A stretch of 7,395 nucleotides of DNA from Bordetella parapertussis (lineage in GTDB: Bacteria; Pseudomonadota; Gammaproteobacteria; Burkholderiales; Burkholderiaceae_C): positions 1 through 7,395 of the forward strand of contig CAMDJU010000135.1 in NCBI GenBank assembly GCA_945900695.1, read 5' to 3'. This document shows, in pieces, positions 1 through 5,622 of this stretch. The stretch's first letter is position 1; the number at the start of each line of letters is the position of its first letter. The translations under genes were made by a program, and so were the position numbers. The notes beneath the pieces are model-generated. The model searched no databases. It was not told where the DNA came from and saw nothing but the letters and a program-made list of their open reading frames with translations.

Positions 1-576
1 GAGAGCGTGGGCCTGCGCCCTTTCTTGACCCGCTGGGCGGTGGCGGTGGACGACCACAACTCGTTTTACATGGGTTTTGCCCACCTCAACAGCTACAACG
101 CGGGGGTGCGCAAAATGACCCGGGACGATTTTGGTGTCGACCAAATTCCCTTCATTGGCCAAACCCAGGACCGGCCGCATGCCGAGCGCCAGCGCGAGCC
201 CGGCGATTTTGATGCCGTGGTCACCCAAGGCGCGGTGGCCAACCGCAAAGCCGAACACCTGGGCAGCACCGACCGAGGTGTGGTGTTGTTTCGCCGTTTG
301 TTGGCCCATGCCATCCGCACCACGGCCGAGGGCCAAGTGCCGGCGCAACCGCGCTTGACGACCAACAAGCCCGTGAGCACCTATGCGCACGAGGTGGTCA
401 TGCGCGTGCCGGCCGATGTCGATTTGGATGACCCGCAACGTCTGGCCCAATTTGGCCGTGAGGCGGCGCTGAGCTTTGTCGAGTTTGACCAATTGCCCCC
501 CGTCGAGCGCGAACGCGCGGTGGAAATAAAGGTGCGCGAGATATTGCAATCCATGGCCCATGTGGGTGCCAAATAA
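1..576 (+). CDS. Rieske-type aromatic ring-hydroxylating oxygenase, alpha subunit, C-terminal part (5' truncated by window edge)
   Basis: The frame is open from base 1 and ends at TAA 574-576, giving 191 residues of a longer protein. It reads as the C-terminal catalytic domain of a Rieske non-haem iron oxygenase of the phthalate 4,5-dioxygenase/vanillate demethylase type. The clearest family signature is the segment at about residues 58-103, where DRPHAERQREPGDFDA is followed by EHLGSTDRGVVLFRRLL. This corresponds to the family pattern of ERQR, PGD(W/F), EHLG(T/S)TDRGV and RRLL. The N-terminal Rieske 2Fe-2S domain and the iron-binding histidines should lie upstream, outside the window. The enzyme would be cytoplasmic and would use electrons from a reductase, very probably the one encoded at 1406-2362. 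The RidA-family gene begins 21 bp downstream, so the genes are likely cotranscribed. Substrate is unknown; mono- and dioxygenation cannot be told apart here. Confidence 0.88.
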   Translation, partial: ESVGLRPFLTRWAVAVDDHNSFYMGFAHLNSYNAGVRKMTRDDFGVDQIPFIGQTQDRPHAERQREPGDFDAVVTQGAVANRKAEHLGSTDRGVVLFRRLLAHAIRTTAEGQVPAQPRLTTNKPVSTYAHEVVMRVPADVDLDDPQRLAQFGREAALSFVEFDQLPPVERERAVEIKVREILQSMAHVGAK

Positions 577-597
577 AAAAATCGGAGACGCCAGATC

Positions 598-987
598 ATG
601 AACCGCAAAGTTGTTCCCCACAGTGATGTGCCGGGTGCCCCGGTGGGCGCTGCCCTGGTCAGTGCCGCTGGTTTGGCCTGGGTCAACGGGGTGTTGCCCC
701 TTGATTTGGAAAACCCCAGCAAAGCCTTGGCCGAGTCGGTGGAAGAGCAGTCACGCCACATCATGCGCAACCTCGATCAGCTGCTGTCAGCCCAAGGCCT
801 GTCCCGGCAGCAGGTGCTGGCCGTGACCGTTCATCTGCGCCAAATGAACCGGTTTGGTGGTCGGTTTGAAAAGGTTTATGCGGGGTTTTTTGAGGCCCCC
901 CACATCCCGACCCGTTCTTTGGTGGGGGTGTCGGAGTTGCCCCGTGAGGCCTTGGTGGCGATGGACTTTGTGGTCCACGCCGAGTGA
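598..987 (+). CDS. RidA/YjgF/UK114 family protein, divergent member
   Basis: A 129-residue protein with the RidA fold. Family members are homotrimers; canonical ones hydrolyse reactive enamine/imine intermediates, and some relatives such as 2-aminomuconate deaminase act inside aromatic pathways. Visible family features are a VNGVLPLD strand at residues 29-36 (canonical SGQxPLD), the SRQQVLAVTVHLRQM region at 69-83, the VYAGFF segment at 93-98, and PTRSLVGVSELP at 104-115. R106 matches the substrate-carboxylate arginine of canonical RidA. The usual N-terminal GPYSQA motif is absent (GAPVGAALVSAA occupies that region). The usual Glu in the last strand aligns with D123. It is therefore probably not the housekeeping RidA but a pathway-specific paralogue. 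The ATG at 598 is preceded by GGAG at 584-587 with a 10-nt spacer. It sits between the oxygenase and the ABM gene in one orientation. Family assignment is secure; function is inferred. Confidence 0.85.
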   Translation: MNRKVVPHSDVPGAPVGAALVSAAGLAWVNGVLPLDLENPSKALAESVEEQSRHIMRNLDQLLSAQGLSRQQVLAVTVHLRQMNRFGGRFEKVYAGFFEAPHIPTRSLVGVSELPREALVAMDFVVHAE

Positions 988-1003
988 AAATGGTTGAGTC
1001 AAT

Positions 1004-1010
1004 AAAGGAA
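1004..1010 (+). promoter_or_regulatory. Ribosome binding site fixing a GTG start
   Basis: AAAGGAA lies 7 nt before the GTG at 1018. The only nearby upstream alternative, GTG at 1011, hits a stop after three codons, so this site decides the GTG start. Confidence 0.7.
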
Positions 1011-1017
1011 GTGCAAC

Positions 1018-1332
1018 GTGAATAAATTTGTTTTGGTGGTGGAGTTCGATGTCAAGCCCGAGTGCCTCGACGAGTTCAACCGATTGATCGACATCAACGC
1101 CCATGCCTCGGTGGCCAACGAAGCCGGTTGCTACCAATTTGATGTGGTGCGTGGCATGGAAGACCCCAGCAAAATTTTGCTCTATGAGGTGTACGCCAGC
1201 GAAGAGGCCTTCAAGGTGCACATGGGCTGGGCCCACACCCAGACCTTTTTGGCCGCAGCCAAGCCCTTGATCACCCGCCAAGCCGCCACCCGGTGGCTGC
1301 GCTCTGTGGCACCTGCTGTCAAAGCGGGCTGA
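1018..1332 (+). CDS. Antibiotic biosynthesis monooxygenase (ABM) domain protein, putative quinol monooxygenase type
   Basis: A 104-residue single-domain protein with the ferredoxin-like ABM fold, related to YgiN and other dimeric cofactor-free monooxygenases and to haem-type relatives. Matching features are the opening strand FVLVVEFDVKPECLDEF (residues 4-20), EAGCYQFDVV (35-44), the ILLYEVYASEEAF strand-helix unit (53-65), and the histidines H68 and H73 in AFKVHMGWAHTQTF, where the family usually has AFxxHxxxxHF. It starts at GTG with a clear ribosome binding site and lies 30 bp after the RidA-family gene. ABM proteins in aromatic clusters may oxidise hydroquinones or quinols or deal with reactive products; many are uncharacterised. 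A role in processing the product of the neighbouring Rieske oxygenase is inferred from context only. The closest assignment is by fold, not by substrate. Confidence 0.82.
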   Translation: MNKFVLVVEFDVKPECLDEFNRLIDINAHASVANEAGCYQFDVVRGMEDPSKILLYEVYASEEAFKVHMGWAHTQTFLAAAKPLITRQAATRWLRSVAPAVKAG

Positions 1333-1362
1333 ACAGACCTCCTCTCACAGTTGTTTTTATTT

Positions 1363-1388
1363 GCCCGTGCCCTGTGTCAGGGGCGGGC
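1363..1388 (+). terminator. GC-rich stem-loop before the reductase gene; possible weak terminator or attenuator
   Basis: GCCCG (1363-1367) pairs with CGGGC (1384-1388), and CCCTG (1370-1374) pairs with CAGGG (1378-1382). The loop is TGT and a small internal mismatch (TG against G) separates the two helices. A T-rich but interrupted tract follows at 1389-1405. The hairpin lies between the ABM stop codon and the reductase ATG at 1406. It could partly end the upstream message, tune reductase expression, or protect an mRNA end. The T-tract is not continuous, so intrinsic termination is uncertain. Confidence 0.35.
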
Positions 1389-1405
1389 TTGTTATCCTTG
1401 TTCTT

Positions 1406-2362
1406 ATGCTTGAACTTTTTGTCAAATCGGTCACCTGGGAAGCCGAAGGTGTCCATTCCTACGACCTGCGCGCCCCCGACCTGTCGCCTTTGCCCCCGGC
1501 CAGTGCCGGGGCCCACATTGATTTGGTCTTGCCCCAAGGCCTGACCCGCAGTTACTCGTTGCTGAATGCGCCGGGTGAGGCCCACCGTTACTGGGTGGCG
1601 GTGCAAAAAGACCCGCAAAGCCGGGGTGGCTCGGCCTGGATTCACCAGCAACTGAAGGTCGGTGACCGTGTGCAGGTGCAAGCCCCGCGCAACCACTTTG
1701 CTTTGGTCGAAGGCCTAGCCCCAGTGGTCTTGATCGCGGGTGGCATTGGCGTCACCCCTTTGGTGTCCATGGTCGCGCTACTCAACCAGCGCCAAACCCC
1801 GTGGGTGATGCACTACAGCGCCCGCACCCGTGCGCGGGCTGCTTTTGTGGCCCATTTGCAAGCTTTGCAAGCCGCCTCTGGGGGCTTGGGTCAACTGCAC
1901 TTGAACTTTGACCAAGAACCTGGCGGAAAAATGCTGGACCTGGCCGCTATCGTTCATGCCGCACCGGCGAACGCCCACTTTTACGCCTGTGGCCCGGCCC
2001 CCATGTTGGCGGCTTATCAAGCCGCTGCCACCCAACGGCCACCTGAGCAGGTGCATTGGGAGCATTTTTCGGCCGCACCGGCGGCCCCGCCCGCGGGCGG
2101 CTTTCAGGTCCACTTGGCGCGCAGCGCCCGCAGCTTCACCGTGGCCCCCGGGGCCAGCATCTTGGACACTTTGCTCGATAACGGCGTGAGCGTGTCTTAT
2201 TCGTGCATGGAAGGCGTGTGCGGCGCCTGTGAAACCCGCGTCATCAGCGGCGAGGTGGACCACAAAGACCTGATCCTCACGCCCAACGAACAAGCGCAAA
2301 ACAAAACCATGATGATTTGCTGCTCAGGCTGCAAAGGCGCTGAGCTGACGCTGGATTTGTAA
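1406..2362 (+). CDS. PDR/VanB-family oxidoreductase: flavin and 2Fe-2S reductase partner of the Rieske oxygenase
   Basis: A 318-residue electron-transfer reductase with the phthalate dioxygenase reductase domain order. The flavin (probably FMN) binding barrel has RSYSLLN at residues 48-54 and RGGSAWIH at 73-80. The nicotinamide domain has GGIGVTPLVSM at 112-122 and CGPAPML at 195-201. The C-terminal plant-type ferredoxin domain has cluster ligands C267, C272 and C275 (CX4CX2C) and most likely C305. It should pass electrons from NAD(P)H to the oxygenase encoded upstream. The tail reads ICCSGCKG, where relatives usually have CVSRA, so two extra cysteines lie near the fourth ligand. I chose the ATG at 1406 because the protein then starts like its family. 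The longer frame opening at TTG 1361 would run through a GC-rich hairpin and add a non-conserved extension. No good Shine-Dalgarno sequence precedes 1406. The gene is separated from the ABM gene by 73 bp. Confidence 0.9.
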   Translation: MLELFVKSVTWEAEGVHSYDLRAPDLSPLPPASAGAHIDLVLPQGLTRSYSLLNAPGEAHRYWVAVQKDPQSRGGSAWIHQQLKVGDRVQVQAPRNHFALVEGLAPVVLIAGGIGVTPLVSMVALLNQRQTPWVMHYSARTRARAAFVAHLQALQAASGGLGQLHLNFDQEPGGKMLDLAAIVHAAPANAHFYACGPAPMLAAYQAAATQRPPEQVHWEHFSAAPAAPPAGGFQVHLARSARSFTVAPGASILDTLLDNGVSVSYSCMEGVCGACETRVISGEVDHKDLILTPNEQAQNKTMMICCSGCKGAELTLDL

Positions 2363-2394
2363 ATCGGCTGGAGCCCCGCCAGTCGCCCAGGGCT
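2363..2394. other. Short convergent gap with competing small stems
   Basis: These 32 bp separate the stop codons of the reductase and the Lrp-type regulator. CTGG (2368-2371) can pair with CCAG (2379-2382), and AGCCC (2372-2376) can pair with GGGCT (2390-2394). The two stems exclude each other and no T-tract follows on either strand. I see no convincing intrinsic terminator. Confidence 0.3.
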
Positions 2395-2862
2395 TCAAGC
2401 CACCGGCAACGGCAAGGCAGTTTTGTAGCGCACTTGTTTGAGGGCAAAGCTGGAGCGGATTTTTTCAATGCCTGGGATCGGCGTGAGTTGCTCAAGGATG
2501 AATTTTTCCAATGCCGCGATGTCTGGCAAGGCCACGCGCATCAGGTAGTCGGAGTCGCCGGTCATCAGGTAGCACTCCATCACTTCATCGTGTTCTGCGA
2601 TGCGCTGCTCAAACTCGGCCAAAGCGGCTTTGCTTTGCTCTTTCAGGCTGATGCTGATGAACACATTCAGTCCCAAGCCCAGCGCTGCCGCATTGGCCAG
2701 GGCCACATAGCGGTCGATCACGCCGTTGTGTTCCAAGGCCTTGACCCGCGCCAAGCAGGGCGAGGGAGACAAATGCACCCGGCGCGCCAACTCGACGTTG
2801 GACAAAGCGCCATGGGTTTGCAGCTCGGCGAGTATGCGCAAATCGGTTGCGTCTAGTTTCAT
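2395..2862 (-). CDS. Lrp/AsnC-family transcriptional regulator, MdeR-like by context
   Basis: A 155-residue protein of normal length for the family. It begins [15 protein letters not shown], the usual first helix. A winged helix-turn-helix follows at residues 21-49 ([12 protein letters not shown], then [14 protein letters not shown]). The C-terminal RAM ligand-binding and oligomerisation domain runs from about 67 to 143 and includes GDSDYLMRV at 102-110 and the dimer segment [16 protein letters not shown]. It is transcribed away from the E1 gene, with 102 bp between start codons, and so is the natural regulator of that gene and of itself. In P. putida the Lrp-type gene mdeR is likewise divergent from the mde genes, which supports an MdeR-like role sensing an amino acid or 2-oxoacid. 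A symbol is withheld because Lrp paralogues are numerous. A -10-like TATTAT lies 7 nt before the ATG and no Shine-Dalgarno sequence is visible. Confidence 0.92.
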   Translation of the reverse strand: MKLDATDLRILAELQTHGALSNVELARRVHLSPSPCLARVKALEHNGVIDRYVALANAAALGLGLNVFISISLKEQSKAALAEFEQRIAEHDEVMECYLMTGDSDYLMRVALPDIAALEKFILEQLTPIPGIEKIRSSFALKQVRYKTALPLPVA

Positions 2863-2869
2863 GTGCTGA

Positions 2870-2875
2870 ATAATA
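2870..2875 (-). promoter_or_regulatory. Candidate -10 box of the Lrp-type regulator gene
   Basis: Read on the minus strand this is TATTAT, five of six matches to TATAAT. It is followed by 7 nt and then the ATG at 2862. Transcription would start at or next to the A of the start codon, giving a leaderless or nearly leaderless mRNA, in keeping with the lack of a Shine-Dalgarno sequence. The 13-bp palindrome would overlap the -35 region. Confidence 0.45.
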
Positions 2876-2885
2876 CATAATTTAA

Positions 2886-2898
2886 AGCATTAAATGCT
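2886..2898. promoter_or_regulatory. Perfect 13-bp palindrome, probable Lrp/AsnC-type operator
   Basis: AGCATT-A-AATGCT is a perfect inverted repeat centred at 2892. With one flanking base on each side it matches 11 of 15 positions of the E. coli Lrp consensus YAGHAWATTWTDCTR, including all inner half-site bases AG-C-A and T-G-CT; the mismatches are mainly in the central triplet. The centre lies about 30 bp upstream of the regulator start, a repressing position, and about 73 bp upstream of the E1 start, a typical activating position. A second, overlapping inverted repeat is ATTTAA (2880-2885) with TTAAAT (2890-2895). Binding by the neighbouring regulator is inferred. Confidence 0.6.
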
Positions 2899-2951
2899 GC
2901 TAATCATGCGCTAATCCCTCAATTCAACACAAAATATTGCGCCCCTGGGCC

Positions 2952-2957
2952 TAATAT
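2952..2957 (+). promoter_or_regulatory. Candidate -10 box of the E1 gene
   Basis: TAATAT, four of six matches to TATAAT, is followed by 7 nt and the ATG at 2965, so transcription could start at the A of the start codon. No Shine-Dalgarno sequence is visible and no recognisable -35 lies at the right distance (2929-2934 reads ACAAAA). Confidence 0.4.
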
Positions 2958-2964
2958 CTGGTGC

Positions 2965-5622
2965 ATGAATGCAGCCATCCCCCTCCACATGAGCCGTTTG
3001 TCCGCGAGCGCGGGCGATTCCGATCCCAGCGAAACCGCCGAGTGGCGCGACGCTTTCAGTGCCCTGGTCCAAACCCATGGGCCCGAGCGGGCGCGCTTCA
3101 TCTTGGACGAGTTGGCGCAGTTGGCGCGCGCTGAGCGCATTGGCTGGCAGCCGGATTTGGTGACGCCCTATGTCAACACCATTCCGGTCGATCGCCAGCC
3201 GGTGTTTCCAGGTGATTTGGCCATGGAGGAGCGTTTGGCCTCGTACATGCGCTGGAACGCTTTGGCCATGGTGGTGCGGGCCAACCAGGCTTATGGCGAG
3301 CTCGGTGGACACATCGCCAGCTACGCCAGCGCAGCCGATTTGTTTGAGACCGGCTTCAACCATTTCTTTCGCGCGCGCAGCGACACCGACTTGGGTGACC
3401 TGGTGTTTTTTCAGCCCCACAGCGCACCCGGGGTGTATGCCCGTGCTTTTTTAGAGGGCCGTTTGGAAGAGGCCGATTTGCTGCATTACCGGCAAGAAAT
3501 TTGCGCGCCCCACGCCCGCACGGGCAAGGGTGCGCGGGGCTTGTCGAGCTACCCGCACCCGTACTTGATGCCCGATTTTTGGCAGTTCCCCACTGGCTCT
3601 ATGGGCATTGGCCCCATCAGTTCGATCTACCACGCGCGTTTCATGCGTTACATGGCGCATCGCCAATTGCTCACCGGTGGTGAGCGCAAGGTGTGGGGCG
3701 TGTTTGGCGACGGCGAGATGGACGAGCCCGAGTCCATGAGTGCCCTCACCCTGGCCGCCCGCGAGGGTTTGGACAACCTGGTGTGGGTGGTGAACTGCAA
3801 TTTGCAGCGCTTGGACGGGCCGGTGCGCGGCAATGGGCGCATCATCGATGAGCTGGAAAAATTGTTCAGTGGTGCTGGGTGGAATGTGGTCAAGCTCATT
3901 TGGGGCAGCGACTGGGACGGCTTGTTCGCCCGCGACACGACCGGTGCCTTGCCCCGGGCCTTTGCCAACACGGTGGATGGCCAAATGCAAACCTTTGCGG
4001 CCAAAGATGGGCGCTACAACCGCGACACCTTTTTTGGGCAAAACCCCGATTTGGCGCGCTTGGCGCAGGGCATGACCGACGAGCAAATCGACCGCTTGAA
4101 GCGTGGCGGGCACGACATGGTCAAGATCCATGCCGCTTACCAAGCGGCGGCTGCGCACACGGGTCAGCCCACGGTGATCTTGGCCCACACCAAAAAAGGC
4201 TATGGCATGGGCAGCGCCGGTCAGGGCAAGATGACCACCCACAGCCAAAAGAAATTTGACGACAGCGATTTGGTCGAGTTTCGCAATCGTTTCCAGTTGC
4301 CTTTGAGCGACGAGCAAGCCAAGGGCTTGGCCTTTTTAAAGCCCGAGGCTGACAGCGCGGAGATGCGCTACCTGCACCAGCGCCGCCAAAGTTTGGGCGG
4401 CTATTTGCCCCGGCGCGTGACCCACTGCGCTGTGGTGTCGGTGCCCGAACTCGCCAGCTACGCCTCTTTTGCCACCCATGCCGCTGGCAAAGAGATGAGC
4501 ACCACCATGGCCTTTGTGCGCTTGCTGGGGGCTTTGCTCAAGGATGCCCAACTTGGTCCCCGCGTGGTGCCCATCGTGGCCGACGAGGCGCGCACTTTTG
4601 GCATGGCCAACTTGTTCAAGCAAGTGGGCATTTATTCCAGCGTGGGACAGAAATATGCGCCCGAGGACATTGGCTCGGTGCTCAGTTACCGCGAAGCGAT
4701 GGACGGTCAAATTTTGGAAGAGGGCATCTCCGAAGCCGGTGCCCTGGCCAGTTGGACGGCTGCGGCCACCAGCTACAGCGTGCATGGCTTGGCCATGCTG
4801 CCCTTTTATATTTATTACTCGATGTTTGGTTTTCAGCGCGTGGGTGACCAAATTTGGGCCGCCGCCGATCAGCGCGCCCGGGGCTTTTTGCTGGGCGCCA
4901 CCTCGGGGCGCACGACCTTGGGCGGGGAAGGATTGCAACACCAAGACGGCTCGAGCCATGTGGTGGCCGCGACCATCCCCAACTGCAAGGCGTGGGACCC
5001 AGCCTTTGCGGGCGAACTCGCGGTCATCGTCGACCAGGGCATGCGCGAAATGTTGGTCGAGCAGCAAGATGTTTTTTACTACATCACCTTGATGAACGAA
5101 AACCACGCCCAGCCAGATTTGCCCGTGGGTGTGGAGGCCGATTTGTTGCGCGGTTGCTACCGGTATGCCAGCTGGTCACCCAGCGCGGACTCAGCGGCTG
5201 GCAAGGTCCAGACCCCGCGGGTGAGCTTGATGGGTTCGGGCGCGATCTTGTACGAGGTCATCAAAGCTGCTGAGCTGCTGTTGGCCCAAGGCATCGGCGT
5301 GGATGTGTTCAGCGTCACCAGTTGGAGCGAGTTGGCGCGCCAAGGCCAAGCCTGCGAAGCCGCAGCCTTGGCTGGGGCTGCCCAGGTGGACACGCCTTTC
5401 ATCACCGAACAATTGAGCGTGGGCCATGGCCCCATCATTGCCGCCACCGACTATGTGCGTGCGGTGCCCGAAAGCATCCGCGCGTTTGTGCCGGTTGGGC
5501 GCAGCTACACCACCTTGGGCACCGACGGCTTTGGCCGCAGCGACACACGCAGCCAATTGCGCCAGTTCTTCCAGGTGGACGCGGCCAGCATTGCCGCCGC
5601 TGCGCTGCGCCGCTTGGGCTGA
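2965..5622 (+). CDS. mdeB: Homodimeric-type 2-oxoacid dehydrogenase E1 (pyruvate dehydrogenase E1 paralogue, MdeB-like; probably 2-oxobutyrate)
   Basis: An 885-residue thiamine-diphosphate enzyme collinear with E. coli AceE (887 residues). It decarboxylates a 2-oxoacid and passes the acyl group to the lipoyl arm of an E2. Mapped against AceE as I recall it, active-site residues are kept: H116 (AceE H106), H152 (H142), Y196 (Y177), M213 (M194), H426 (H407), D540/E541 (D521/E522), E590 (E571) and H659 (H640). The ThDP motif runs from GDG at 248-250 to NCN at 277-279. Differences from AceE are about nine extra residues at 180-192 beside Y196, Q420 for E401, Q660 for the Glu after H640, and loss of about 28 C-terminal residues. 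The N-terminal segment DPSETAEW, part of the E2-binding region, is present. No aceF or lpd follows, and an Lrp-type gene is divergent, as at the P. putida mde locus where the paralogue MdeB uses 2-oxobutyrate. Substrate is therefore inferred from context. ATG 2965 is preferred; ATG 2989 is possible. Confidence 0.88.
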   Translation: MNAAIPLHMSRLSASAGDSDPSETAEWRDAFSALVQTHGPERARFILDELAQLARAERIGWQPDLVTPYVNTIPVDRQPVFPGDLAMEERLASYMRWNALAMVVRANQAYGELGGHIASYASAADLFETGFNHFFRARSDTDLGDLVFFQPHSAPGVYARAFLEGRLEEADLLHYRQEICAPHARTGKGARGLSSYPHPYLMPDFWQFPTGSMGIGPISSIYHARFMRYMAHRQLLTGGERKVWGVFGDGEMDEPESMSALTLAAREGLDNLVWVVNCNLQRLDGPVRGNGRIIDELEKLFSGAGWNVVKLIWGSDWDGLFARDTTGALPRAFANTVDGQMQTFAAKDGRYNRDTFFGQNPDLARLAQGMTDEQIDRLKRGGHDMVKIHAAYQAAAAHTGQPTVILAHTKKGYGMGSAGQGKMTTHSQKKFDDSDLVEFRNRFQLPLSDEQAKGLAFLKPEADSAEMRYLHQRRQSLGGYLPRRVTHCAVVSVPELASYASFATHAAGKEMSTTMAFVRLLGALLKDAQLGPRVVPIVADEARTFGMANLFKQVGIYSSVGQKYAPEDIGSVLSYREAMDGQILEEGISEAGALASWTAAATSYSVHGLAMLPFYIYYSMFGFQRVGDQIWAAADQRARGFLLGATSGRTTLGGEGLQHQDGSSHVVAATIPNCKAWDPAFAGELAVIVDQGMREMLVEQQDVFYYITLMNENHAQPDLPVGVEADLLRGCYRYASWSPSADSAAGKVQTPRVSLMGSGAILYEVIKAAELLLAQGIGVDVFSVTSWSELARQGQACEAAALAGAAQVDTPFITEQLSVGHGPIIAATDYVRAVPESIRAFVPVGRSYTTLGTDGFGRSDTRSQLRQFFQVDAASIAAAALRRLG

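Larger units (their letters stand above)
2863..2964. promoter_or_regulatory. AT-rich divergent promoter region between the Lrp-type gene and the E1 gene
   Basis: This 102-bp stretch, especially 2867-2938, is much richer in A and T than any other part of the window. It holds -10-like hexamers for both genes, a perfect 13-bp palindrome, and direct repeats of GCTAAT at 2899-2904 and 2910-2915. No good -35 box stands 16-18 bp upstream of the -10 candidate of the E1 gene, which is expected for an activator-dependent promoter. The overall arrangement fits autoregulation plus control of the divergent gene by the Lrp-type protein. Confidence 0.65.

Noticed and set aside
787..1281. Minus-strand frame of 164 codons across the RidA and ABM genes
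   Set aside because: It spans two real plus-strand genes with clear families and ribosome binding sites, and its translation shows no domain.
1361..1405. Extended N-terminus of the reductase from TTG 1361
   Set aside because: The extra 15 residues would be encoded by a hairpin region and do not resemble family N-termini; ATG 1406 gives a typical start.
4048..4059. Apparent loss of the catalytic histidine H407 in the E1 (T355 in DTFFG against EHFFG in AceE)
   Set aside because: Counting through E. coli AceE with mature numbering shows H407 is in the later GKNIAHQVKK loop, which aligns with H426 here and is conserved.
3451..5106. Long minus-strand open frames of 288 and 256 codons inside the E1 gene
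   Set aside because: They lie antisense to a strongly conserved enzyme, show no recognisable domain, and are expected from the GC-rich codon bias of the plus-strand gene.
2965..5622. Calling this the housekeeping aceE gene
   Set aside because: No aceF or lpd gene follows, the regulator next to it is Lrp-type rather than PdhR-type, and the C-terminus and an active-site insert differ from AceE. It is not excluded, but the MdeB-like paralogue fits better.
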